Below, piece after piece: positions 32,940-43,615 of a stretch of DNA of 64,000 nt (position 1 is the stretch's first letter; the number at the start of each line of letters is the position of its first letter). Source of the stretch: Gnetum montanum (taxonomy: Eukaryota; Streptophyta; Gnetopsida; Gnetales; Gnetaceae); contig MNCI01010443.1 of NCBI GenBank assembly GCA_015680685.1, positions 907,483 to 971,482 on the forward strand, in the 5' to 3' direction. The notes under the pieces are model-generated. The model was not told where the DNA came from. It worked only from the letters and a program-made list of their open reading frames with translations, and made no database searches. Made by a program: the position numbers and the translations under genes.

Positions 32940-35900
32940 ATGGGCAGAGGCAAAGAACTAGAGGGCTGAGGACAGAAAGGACCTGAACTAACGTTCGTGG
33001 AGGAGAGCCAGGAGATGCTGCAGTGTCTACCCCGCCCGAGCGTCTCCGCGTGGCCCGGATCTTCTTGCAGGTAGGCCTTTGACCCTGTTTTCATTGATTT
33101 TCCATTTTCGCAGTGTAGGGTTTCGGCGTATACGTCGAGCGTGAATGGTTAATGTCGGCGTAGACGCCGCGTGCGTTGTTTTCGGCTTAGGGCTTTAGGG
33201 TTTGATCAACTGTTTTTTCGCATGCCGGGCGTATACGCCGAGCGTGACTGTTTTCGCACGCCGGGCGTATAAGCCGAGCGTAACTGTTTTTTCGCACGCC
33301 GGGCGTATACACCGAGCGTGACTGTTTTCGCACGCCAGGCGTATACGCCGAGCGTGAATTTTCGCACGGCAGGCGTATACGCTGAGCATGACTATTTTTT
33401 TCGCACGCCGGGCGTATACGCCGACCGTGACTTTTTTTTCGCACGTTGGGCATATACGCCGAGCGTGACTTTATTTTCGCACGCCAGCATATACGCCGAG
33501 CGTGACTGTTTTCGCACGCCGGGCGTATACGCCGAGCATGATTGTTTTCGCACGTCGGGCGTATACGCCAAGCGTGACTTTTCGCACGCCAGGCGTATAC
33601 GCCGAGCGTGACTGTTTTTTTCGCACGCCGGGCGTATACGCCGAGCATGACTTGGGAAATTTTCTGTAAGCGTCTGAAAATCTTTTAAAATGAAGTTTTG
33701 GATATTGACTTTTGGTGTTGTTTAATGGTTTGCAGAGACATTGAGACTCCCCTTCTTGTGATTGAATTGGTTGGGGTCCTAACATGGTTTGGTCCTTTGT
33801 AGGGTGATGACCCGACCCCGAACTTGGTCGTTGAACATAATGGGGTTTGGTTCCGAGACGGGGCCTGCGAATTTCTGGCCTTCTTGCTGACTATTTCGAC
33901 GTCGTGGTCTGGTCTCATCTAGGCGGTGATGTGGCACGGAGTATTATTGAGGCTATACTACCCGGCGCAGCGGAAGGCGTCAGGATTTTCATGGAGGACA
34001 TTGATGAGGGGCCACTTGTCGCCGAGGGTGTTCCCCCCGGTGGTCCGAAATCGACCCGTCCGTTAACCCGTGTGTGGGACCAGCTGCCGCGGGGCCCCAA
34101 CTACATCAACAACACATTGTTCCTAGCAGGTCGTGCGCATACTTTGTTCCAGAATCCGCCTGGCACAGTATACCGGGTGGAAAGGTAATTTCGTCCTAAC
34201 GTTGGTTGTTCCCTTCTTTCTCACATTCAAATACTTACTTTCGTTTCGACACATGTTTTCGCTTTCCCGCAGGCCAAATATTATGCCAGACGGGGCTTAC
34301 GCGGGTGATGATGGGATTGGGTTGGTGCGCACGGCCGTGGAAGCGTTCATGGTGGATCCCACCCTGCGCGGGACCGTTTTGGCCCATACTAGGGACGCCA
34401 TGAGGAATTTCCCCAAGAAATTTTTGAAGGCGTTTGCACAATGTGCCGCATGTGGTTGGTTACATGCTGACTGGGCTCCTAATGGACCGATTTTCCTGTC
34501 TGCCTCTGATCTGGGCGAAACTTCAAGGTCCAACACTGAAAGTAAGTGGCCAAGTTTTCTAGATGTTGTGTTTGATTTGGTCAATTGTCAAGTATCATGC
34601 TCATATGAGGGTTTTGGGTTTGCCTTTGTAGCCGGCACCACCTCTGATAGGGATTCCGTCATGATAGGGAGGACCGAAACTACCCTCTCCATGAAATTTG
34701 GTGAAACCAATGCTGCTCAGAAGTGGTTGCGTAAGAAGGCCTCACCGTCTATTGTTGCCTGCTTGGAGCATGCCGGCCTCATGGCGCTCTTTACTGCCCC
34801 CAGCCCAAATGTTTCTATAGCGGAGATGATAGGGATTGTAGACTCATTTGATAGATTCGTCTCTTGCTACAGCGCCCATATTAGGGGCGTGAAAGTGATT
34901 TTTGAATTGTCACCTCAATTTCTCGAGGATTTGTTTGGTGTACCTGCTAATGGCGTGAAAGTCGTTATGGACAGGACGCATAAAGAAATTGACATGATCC
35001 GTGATTTAGAGGATTGGCTAGGGATTAGGAAGGGTACCAAAGGGTTCCCAATGCAGGGAAAAACAAAGGTTGAGGAAGTCAACGAACTCTACCTCCTATT
35101 TATAGCGCGTTTGTTTCCGAAGACTCTATCACAAGTGAAGAGTTTCGGTGTTGAAGTAGTACGAATCATGCACACTATTCTGGAGGCTGGTGTTCGTTAT
35201 AACTGGGTGGAATTTCTATTAGCAGGGGTGACCAAAGATATAGAGTGGATGCGTTCAAATATAGAGGCGTAGCCTCATTTTACCTTCGCTTTCTTCGCTG
35301 GCTACATCCGTCGCTTGGCTGAATTCTTGGTGGTTCGTGGGAAGGGCAAATTTGTTTTGCATGATAGGTATCAGTTATCTCGCCCCTGGGTGAACCAATT
35401 ATTTGACACAGCCAAGTCCCAAGACGCCATTGAGGGGATTGATGAATCCCTTACAATTACCACGGGTGGATCGTCTGGCCCTTCGCTCCACACACGCGAC
35501 AGCTTAGGGGTGGAACCCGATGAAGTACCCCCTACTGCAAGGAGGGCGGAGCGGGTGGTGAAGGAAATAATAGGCAAAGCGAAATCCAAGCTGGGGAAGC
35601 GTGACAGCACGGCGGAAGGCACCAGTGAGATTGAGCAGCCTCGAGTGAAGCGCATTCGTTTTAAAATTCNATTTTGAATTAAGTAGTTAAGAGACACGAC
35701 TTGCAGACTATACCGGAAGACGAGGAGTTAACCGACCCGGCAGGAGGAATGGAATTGCTGGGGGAGGGGATTGGAGGGACTAGAGGTACTGAACCCCTGG
35801 ATGACCAAGCAGAAACCGAAGAAATTTTCAAGAGTTTTCTTACAGGGAACCTTGATCTTGGAGACCCTCCGACACAAGAGGAGATCAGAAGGAACGGTAT

Positions 35901-37226
35901 GTCTCATTACTCAGTTATGCAGCCTAGTATTTTCCTGGATTACCTTATTGCGAATTTTCTGTTTGACTCGGAGGAAAGCGAGACCGTCCCAGAGAAGGAA
36001 TAAGAGATCCCTCCCGAAGCGCCTCCGAAAGTTAGCGCTCCGCGCACTGATGGACCTTTTACTTGGATGGAAATGCCGAGTAAAAGGGATTTCATAGCTG
36101 GGGTGGCCGAAGAGATTATCGAGCAGATCGAACGGATCAACCCTGGGATAGGTATTGATGCATTGAAAGAATTTTACTACGTTAGAGGTTGATGCCCAAT
36201 TCTGTTTGTTCTAACGCTTGTCTTTTCCTACGAACAGGTGCCCAACTAAGGTGGGACCCTTCCCAGCCCGTCGTTATGGAGAGCTTGCCCACGCTATCTC
36301 TTGAGATCGAACAGGTGCCTAGACCTGTTTATGAAGAGGTAGCAGAGGGCTTTGTTCATAATGCCAAAACGGTATGGACGTGCAGGAGATCCATTGAATA
36401 GTTATGGCTCCAAATTCAGGCGAAAGAGAAGGAGAATGCTGCATTGTCAACGGAACGTGACGATTTGAAGGCACGATATGAGTTCGCCGCGGCTAGATTA
36501 AATAATGATCGCGCTTGGCGGACCTCTGAGGTCACGTACACAAGGTATTGGAACCTTTTCAATCGCCATGCAGGGCTAATACGAAGCCTAGGGGAGCGCA
36601 GAGCCCAAATTGATTTGCTGAACACCAAGTGTCAAGATTGGAAGGCTTTTGCCTCCAAAGTTCGCAAATGGGGGCAGGATGAAAAGAACCACAAGCACCA
36701 ATACAAGAAGTCGTTAAAAGAGGTTTCTATTGAGAAGCGACAGCTAGAGATGTTTGTGGAGGGTCTTGGTCTGCGCTCCGCCTTTGACACCTTCGCCCAG
36801 AACACAACTGTAGAGATGGAGTCTCCTAAACGGCGGATAACAACAGCCTCTGGGGAGGTGTCGGTGGGTGAATTCCCTTTGAAACGTCCCACCTGGTCGG
36901 GCGTTGACAAAGGAAAGGCTCTGGCTGATATCGACTTGGGTCTCGATGGGACGGACTGGGCAAGCATTCCTGAAGAGGAGATCCTACGACGGCTTGAATT
37001 CGGCTTGGGGGGACCTCCTATGGTAAGCGTTTTGTCTCTTTCCGGAGTTAATTGATTGATTGATGTTTGAAATTTTAACATTCTCTCATTTTTGTGTTGA
37101 TTATTTCCTCTTTGGTCTTTTCAGGATGAAGGTGGGGACGAGACTGGAGAAGCTGGCTCCAGTGGAGCAGGGGCGTCTGGTGCTGGTGGGCCTAAGGAGG
37201 ATGATCCTCATGCCCCAAACGCTTAG
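32940..37226 (+). pseudogene. Antisense multi-exon gene of copy C (FCP1/NIF-like start)
   Basis: It is transcribed against the element, between protease and RT. Exons: 32940-33070, 33736-34184, 34273-34541, 34632 to about 35660, about 35701-35896, about 35974-36151, 36238-37022, 37125-37226. Most junctions are clear GT-AG (GGTAATTT, CCCGCAG, AGTAAGTG, TTTGTAG, GGTAAGCG, TTTTCAG). Exon 2 resembles the FCP1/NIF fold (VVVWSHL; NTLFLAGRAHTLFQNPPGTV), but ELVGVL replaces the DLNGVL-type nucleophile motif. Exon 4 (FLEDLFGVPANG, RPWVNQLFD) resembles 'putative plant transposon protein' domains. Exon 7 is charged and probably coiled coil; exon 8 is Gly/acidic. Breaks: TGA in exon 1, TAG at 33800, a 1-nt frameshift near 33890, TAG at 35270, TAA at 36001, TAG at 36399, and an N at 35670. 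The function is unknown. Confidence 0.8.
33185..33655 (+). repeat. Tandem repeats in intron 1 of C's antisense gene
   Basis: About eleven units of TTTTCGCACGCCGGGCGTAT and ACGCCGAGCGTGACTG, period about 40-47 bp, each centred on the palindrome GCGTATACGC. The intron runs 33071-33735. The same palindrome fills the R-U5 part of C's LTRs. E's intron 1 (56046-56733) carries GCGTATACGC words without strict periodicity. Confidence 0.88.
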
Positions 37227-37449
37227 GATTTTAGCATTTTTTGTTTTTCAATTCAAACTTGTACTGAAACTGTAACTTGAACATGACGACATTAACAGAG
37301 ATTGTTGACTGTATGTAATAACATGCATATATATATATATATGGGTTTTTTTTTGATTTTGGGTTTAACATTCCATAGAAATATAAAATATTTTGGTTTG
37401 TTTTTGTTTTAAGTGCGATATAGGAAGCGATTAAAAGTAGAATGAAAAG

Positions 37450-37745
37450 CTGATACTAGTTTATGGCCATTTCGGGCCCCATGCATAGTTTATGGCCATT
37501 TCGGGCCCCATGCGTAGTTTATGGCCATTTCGGGCCGCATGCGTAACTAAGGAATGTTTTGGAGAACGCGGATAGATTTTTCGGATAACCGATCATTGCT
37601 GATCGTGGCTAGTTTTATGTCATTGCGGACATGATAGTTTAGTGTCATTTCGGACCGGGAGTGGCTTTTGATTGTTTTTGTTGTTTTATCATAGTTTAAT
37701 GTCATTTCGGACTTTTTATAGTTTAACGTCATTTCGGACTAAGGA
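37450..37745 (-). repeat. Motif array C1 (between antisense gene and protease)
   Basis: Three + strand units of TAGTTTATGGCCATTTCGGG come first (37457-37535). Further units follow, such as ATAGTTTAGTGTCATTTCGG and ATAGTTTAACGTCATTTCGG. In element sense these are CCGAAATGGCCATAAACTA and TCCGAAATGACACTAAACTA. The array starts about 225 bp after the antisense gene's stop; an AT-rich stretch (37320-37345) lies between. Confidence 0.85.
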
Positions 37746-37753
37746 TTTGCTTT

Positions 37754-40700
37754 CTATTTTAATTGTTTCTTGATATTCTTTATTTTTAAATCAGCGGATG
37801 TACTGACAAGCACTATTTTATACTCAGCGTCTCCCTCGCTGATTACGTTGAATGGCAATTCAGCCCAGGGGACGTTTGTTGGAATGTTTTCGGTGGTTGT
37901 ATTTTCGAGCGTTTCGGTATTGGTTGTTATTTCCGCGTTGTCTTCTTCACGGGCCCGTAGGTGTAGTATGCCAGATGGAGGCGTTTCGGTGTTAGGAGAT
38001 TTTTGATCCATGACAGAGGGCTTGCATTCAATTGGTGATTGGGGGTTCTTGTCGCTGGGGCTAGGCTTTTTGAGCTCTATTTCCGACCCTTGCTCCATGT
38101 CTGAGTTTGAAGAGATGATGGGAATGACCACTTCCCCATGTATAATGACTTCTCCGCCTTCGTAGGGCAGGTGAATTTCCTGGTGTATGGGGGATGAAAT
38201 GGCTCTTAACTGGGCTAAACAGGGTCTTCCTAATATAAGATTAAACCCGGACATCTCGTCAACTACCAAAAAATCAGCGGATGTAGGAAACTGGTCCCCC
38301 ACTATAAAGTCGAGAGTTATCGTGCCCTTGACTAATACACGCGACCTGCTGAAGGATTTCAAACATGCGGTTGTTGTGGATTTGATCGAGTCTGTAAGCC
38401 CCAATTGTTCAATGATTGGATATGATACAACATTAGTGGCTGCCCCATCATCTACATGTACCCTATGTATCTTAAATTGGTTTATGTGTATGGTTATAAA
38501 CATAGGGGTCGTCGTCGTCTCGCCTGTTGTTTTATCTATTTTGATGCTCTTCTCACGGAAGCTTAAGGCCTTAGGGCTGACCCCGCGAGGAGGATACATC
38601 ACCGCATGGATTGCTGGTTCGCTCGGAGGCAAGTCCTCACTAACCGGGATAGATGTTAACATGCGTACAAGAGCTTCGCGGTGAGTCTGGGAAGTCAACA
38701 CTAAATCATATAAGCTTAAAGACGTGTTCTTTTGTTTCAGTGCCTGAGTGACTTGCGTTAGGACCATTGTGAAATCTCTGCTGTCAGGAGCATTTTGGTT
38801 GAGAGGGACCGGGTCCATCGGGCCCAGGAGTTTTATCTCGCATTTTTGTGGTTTCTCGTTCTTGCGGATATTAGCAATCTCACATTGTTTGTGCATCTGA
38901 GAGGTTTCACCGCTGCTGCCTATGTCAGGTAGATTGTCAGATGATGCCATGGGTATGGAGCTAAGAGGCGTTGGTTTAGGTGGTCCCACGGCTAGCTGTT
39001 GGCGTTCTCTCTCCATGCGCTCGCATGTGAGCCTGTCCGCCAGGCATTCTCGCGTGTTACGCGGAGGTGGGTTTGGCCTTAGAACCTGAGATTGCCCAGG
39101 GACCTTTACAACATATGGAGCAGGGCGAGATTGTTGGCACGACTGGGAAGGAGCCTGTGCAGGTACCCGGACGACGTATGGAGTTGGCCTTAGTGGAGAT
39201 GGGATCTCCGTCATTGCAACAACGGGTGGTACTCGGACTACAAAGGGGGAAGGCCGAGCATAAGGTGTCGTTGTGTTCGCGGGATTAACGGGGGGTAAGC
39301 GCACCACGTAGGGTTGTTGGCGCGTTGTCATGTGGGAGGCAAGTGTAGTCGAGGGCACTCGGACTACGTACGGCCGCTGCGGGGTGCGGGATGTCTGGGG
39401 TGCGAGCGCGGGCTCAGCGGGAGGGATTCGAACTACAAATGGCTTGTTAGATATTTCCTTATCCTCGGGGTGTACTATGTTAATGTGGGACGTGTCGGGG
39501 TCATCGTCACAGTAAATCGTGCTAATTATGTATGGAGCCTCCTTAGTGTTTAGAGGGTCTTGGTACACCCCCATGGTCTGATTTTGTGGTTGGACGGGGT
39601 TAGCCCCGCCGAATGTGATGTTACCCTCGTCAATCATCCGTTGGATGTCCTATTTCAAAGTGAAACAGTAATCTGTTCCATGCCCCGGTCTTTGATGATA
39701 GTCGCAAAAGCGATCCATCCGGAATCCTTTGGGCATGGGGGGCTCATCTGGGGTTGCTAGGCTTGGATTCTGTACGAGTTGACAAAATCGGTCGTGTCTT
39801 TGTATGGCCGCAGGGGATAATTTTTTGTGGCTCATCAACCCAGCCTTTAAGAGTTGATCGAAGAGTTGGGAAGGTTTCATTAGCAGGGGCGTGTATTGAG
39901 AGGATTCTTTCCTCTCAAAATTCCGTGTATGGTTCGTCGGATTCTGTTGAGACGATGATTCCTGTGTGGTGGTTGCGGGCTGGGGGTGATAGTAGTTAGT
40001 AGGTGGCGTCAGTGGCTTTTGTTGTTGCGTCCCTGCTACGGCCGCTATAGTGGTTTTAGTCTTTTCTTTGTCTTTCTTAGTATATTGATTATTAAAGGCT
40101 ATGTAGGCTGGATCGTGACTGTTTTGGGCAGCCTCTTCAATGTTCTTAATTTGCTCGAACGCCTGATTGAGATCTCGCGCATTGAGGTAATACAGTTTAG
40201 ATTTAAAGAAATCGTTGACGGCCCCTTTTAGGATTGTAAGTAGGTAAAATGGTGAGATCGGTTCATGAAGCTCGTTCAGAGCTGCGCTCCATCTTTGAAC
40301 AAATTTTTGGACCGGTTCGAGAGGCCCCTGCTTAATCTGCGTGAGGCTATCCAGCGTTGGCTCGGGTTTCAAGTTGTACTTAAACCGGGTCACAAACTGG
40401 CTTATAAGATCATCCAAAGCGCAGATGGAGTTCCTGGGAAAGGCACGGTACCAATCGAGTGCCCTTCCCATAAGGGACATGGGGAACACCCGGAGGACAG
40501 CGTGGGGCCAAGCCTGGAGCAGGGCACATTCCAACCGGAATGTTATGAGGTGGGCGTTGGGATCTGTCTCACCATTATATTTGGTTAGTGTTGGCAGAGG
40601 AACACCTTTGGGCAAGGTTAAAGGTGGGACAGAGGAGCTGATAGGGTCGTCATTGTAGAAATCTATCACTTTCATCTCCCCATCATTGACAGTTTCGAGG

Positions 40701-41838
40701 TGTTTTACCTCGTCTGTCAATTCCTGCATCATTCTTTTGGCATCTGCCCAATCCTGAGCGTTTGGGAGCAAGGTGGTTTGGGCTTGTGGCGCGCTATATG
40801 GGTTAGACTAATGAACGGTTGATTGGAAGGCTAAAAGTTGCGTCGTTGGGGGTTGCGTTTGCGGGAAGTGTATAGTAGATGGCATCAGAGGCACTACATT
40901 ATAGAGAGGAAGCTGTTGCTGCTGTGGTCGTGGCTGTGCCTGAGGCACATGAATCAGTGGCAACGTGTGGGGCGGTATGTAGTGGTGGGAAGCCTGGTGC
41001 GACGTCGTGCCCATCATCAGCCACTGTCCAGCCATGTTGTACGAGGAGGCCCCTTGTTGGGTTACAGCAGTGAAAGGGGCGCATGCGTTTGGATATGCGG
41101 GATGTACTGGGCGGGTGTGGACACAGGTATAATGTGTGGCATTCTTACCACTTGGGACTGGGCTTGAAACGTCACTCCTAGGTTGCTGTGAGGGGGCGGT
41201 GCTTGTGAGGATGAACCTGCAAGTGTAAAAGGGAAGGCATTGGACAAAGGGTGGCCCTGGGGAGGGACTTGAGCTGACGTAGATGTTTCTTGTAACAGTG
41301 CTTGGGTGTTGTCAGAGGCAATGGGTTGGAGAGGTATGGTTTCCCCTGCGTCCGGGTTAAATACGGGGTTCACGTGGTTATGTGGACTGAGAATATGATA
41401 GGAGTCTTCATGCTCAGATTGTGCAGCGAATTCATCCTCTTCATCCCGTTGTGGTTCTACCATAACCTGATCTAACGATTGGCTCCTGTGCAGAAGGAGC
41501 TGCGTAAAGAGCTCCGAGAATTGCTCCGGAATGGGGATTACGTCGTACGGGGAAGGGATGAATTCATACCCCCCTCTGTAAAAGATCTCGAATTGCCTTT
41601 TTACTTCCATCTCAGCCCGGTCTACTGCCAGGCCAGCTTGTATCTTAATGCAAATGAAGTTATACTCGTCTTGGCTTATGATGTTAGCGGCAGGGTCTCT
41701 CCCTTGCAACCTCAACGATCGACGGGGCCCCATTGTGGATTGCCCTCCCATATGTTGTGTGGTGGATTGCTGGGCAGCTGTTGCGTCTGAGATGTTAACG
41801 TTCTAGGTAGTAGCAGCAGTGATGTTGATGGGATTCAT
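37754..41838 (-). pseudogene. gag-protease of copy C
   Basis: The likely start is ATG 41838 (MNPINITAATT, then a stop); a second ATG at 41751 opens a 229-codon frame. Further breaks are a frame change near 41050, a stop near 40808 and a TAG at 39650, after which the frame is open to 37754. The capsid domain is at about 40660-40170 (PLPTLTKYNGETDPNAHL; SKLYYLNARDLNQAF). The nucleocapsid element CDYHQRPGHGTDYC is complete (C-x2-H-x4-H-x4-C). A proline-rich spacer (about 39500-39070) repeats PYVVRVP or close variants about six times. The aspartic protease at about 38480-38150 has VDDGAATNVV and FNLILGRPCLAQL. The protease frame ends before array C1. Confidence 0.92.
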
Positions 41839-42170
41839 GATTATAGACGATTTGAGTGTGGAATTGATATGGATAATGGTGTATGCGGTGGCGTAGACGA
41901 GTCTACAGGCTAAGTATCTGGTGTAAACGCTGGCGTAAGCGTGTAGCATGTACACTGGGGTTTGTCTGCAGCGTAAACGCTGGCGTAAGTGTGTAGCGTG
42001 TACGCTAAGTATGCAGCGTAGATGCTGGCGTAAGCTTGCAGCGTATACGCTAGGGTTTGTGCAGCATAAACGCTGGAGTCGACAGCGTAGATGCTGAGTC
42101 TGGTTTAGAAAACGGCAGCGAGGACGCTGATCAGCGTAAACGCTGAGGGACGTGAAACCTGTTTAGCGAA
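41839..42170 (-). repeat. Leader of copy C with GCGTAAACGCTG repeats
   Basis: No gene is seen. From about 41890 to 42160 the + strand carries repeated GCGTAAACGCTGGCGTAAGC and TGTAGCGTGTACGCT words, part of the same GCGTA-based vocabulary as the LTR. Confidence 0.7.
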
Positions 42171-42190
42171 GGGCCCTCCTTCTAGTGCCA
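42171..42190 (-). other. Primer-binding site of C
   Basis: On the minus strand TGGCACTAGAAGGAGGGCCC starts 5 bp after the 5' LTR end (GTTTT spacer). It is the best-preserved site in the window. Confidence 0.85.
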
Positions 42191-42195
42191 AAAAC

Positions 42196-43610
42196 TGTGC
42201 CGACCGAAATCGTCGGTGCGAGGCTGGAACGTCGCGGGCACCGAAAGATCAGCGGGCGAGCACAGTTGACCCTGCCTCCGCTTGAGGACGAGCTGGAGTG
42301 GACGAAGGTAGAGTGCCTTAAATGGTCCGCACGCGGATCAAACAAGAACTTCCCTGAGCGCCACCGAGGTGTTATACGCTGGGTTATATGTAAACCAGGG
42401 TGTAAAGGGTGAAACAGGCGTAGACGACGTAAGCGTAGAGGGGCGTAAACAACGTTGGGCGTGAACAGCGTAAACAGAGATAGGCCCGACGTAAGCGTAT
42501 ACAGGCGTAAACAGCATAACCGAATACGAAGGGCGTAAACAAATGCAAACAGCGTAAATAGTGGGCGTACACGGACGCTGCCAGAGTGTAAACGCAAGCA
42601 GGCACAGGCGGAGCGTGGGCCAAATTGACGTAAAACTGTAAAACTTGAACCAAGCGTAAACAGCGGGCGTCCACGGACGCAAACGGAGCACGGAGCGCGA
42701 ACGCAAACAGCCGTAAACGAGGTGCGGGCCAAATTAACATAAAACTGTAAAAGGATTTGCAACAAGAGGAAACAATGGATTATATAGTTAAAATGTTGTG
42801 CACCGGTCTAACGCAGTTGTGTAGGGACACAAGGCGGACGTAAAGCCCCGGTGGATAGAGGGATGCAGCTGGTTGACACGATAGGCAAAGCGCGGACTGT
42901 GCTCAGCGTGCAGCGTGCAGCATGCAGGGCTTCCAGCGTAAGCGTAAGAGTAGGGGGGTTTCAGCAGCGTAATTGCACTGGGTCGCCTCTCGTAAATTTC
43001 TGTGGACCCGGTAAATGTGGAAAACTGGGCTATTTATAGGGGTAGGTTACCGGAAAAAGCGGACGGGGAGACACGTGGCATATAGACCGGGCGTTACAAT
43101 TTAGAAACATGATATACGCCGGGCGTATATCTTATACAACAGGCCAGCGTATACGCTAGGCGTATACGCCGAGCATATACACTGGTCGTAGATGGATAGA
43201 TGCTGACGTATACGCTGGGGCGTATACGCTGATGGATGTTGGGCGTATACGTCGGCATGTACGTCGAAGGGTGTCCACTTGCTTCAATCCTTGCTCTTTG
43301 GTGTAATCTTCATGTTGCCATTGGAAAGCCTGTCGTCGAGCGTGTGCCTCTGCCGTACCTGGGCATGTACGCTGAAGAGCTAGGCGTAGGCGCTGGGTGT
43401 TCACGCTGGGCGTAGACGCTGGGCGTGAACGCTGGGTGTGAACGCTGGGCGTAGGCGCTGGGCATAGACGCTGGGCGTGAACGCTGTAGAGCTAGGCATA
43501 GGCGCTGGGCGTGCACGCTGGGTGTAGACGCTGGGTGTGAACGCTGGCACACCACGGTTTAAAGCTGGGCGTATACGCTGGCACAACACTAAAATTTTTG
43601 TGGTGTTTCA
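42196..43610 (-). repeat. 5' LTR of copy C (1,415 bp)
   Basis: On the minus strand it runs TGAAACACCACAAAAATTTT to CGGTCGGCACA. TATAAATA (43038-43031) and an upstream CACGTG (43077-43072) form the promoter. GCGTATACGC words and GGGCGTGAACGCT-type repeats cluster at 43140-43580 (U3). The D gag sequence resumes immediately after the CCCAT duplication. Confidence 0.9.
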
Positions 43611-43615
43611 CCCAT

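Larger units (their letters stand above)
26018..43610 (-). mobile_element. Copy C: complete long Tat-like element, 17.6 kb
   Basis: C has both LTRs, a target duplication, primer-binding site, polypurine tract, gag-protease, antisense gene, pol and three motif arrays, so it is the reference copy. In element order: 5' LTR 43610-42196, PBS 42190-42171, gag-protease 41838-37754, array 37745-37450, antisense gene (+ strand, 32940-37226), array about 32615-32500, pol 32396-28920, array about 28905-28455, 3' UTR, polypurine tract 27556-27544, 3' LTR 27543-26018. It is inactive: stops in gag, protease junction, pol and the antisense gene, and altered catalytic residues in RT and integrase. Confidence 0.93.

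Noticed and set aside
33185-33655. CRISPR-like regular repeats
   Set aside because: Units are contiguous without unique spacers, lie in a plant retrotransposon intron, and no cas genes exist.
38187-38684. 165-codon + strand frame opposite the protease of C
   Set aside because: It is a shadow of the conserved protease frame; the same shadow appears over the protease of E.
42171-42190. Part of a tRNA gene
   Set aside because: Only the short 3'-end complement is present directly beside the LTR, so it is a primer-binding site, not a gene.
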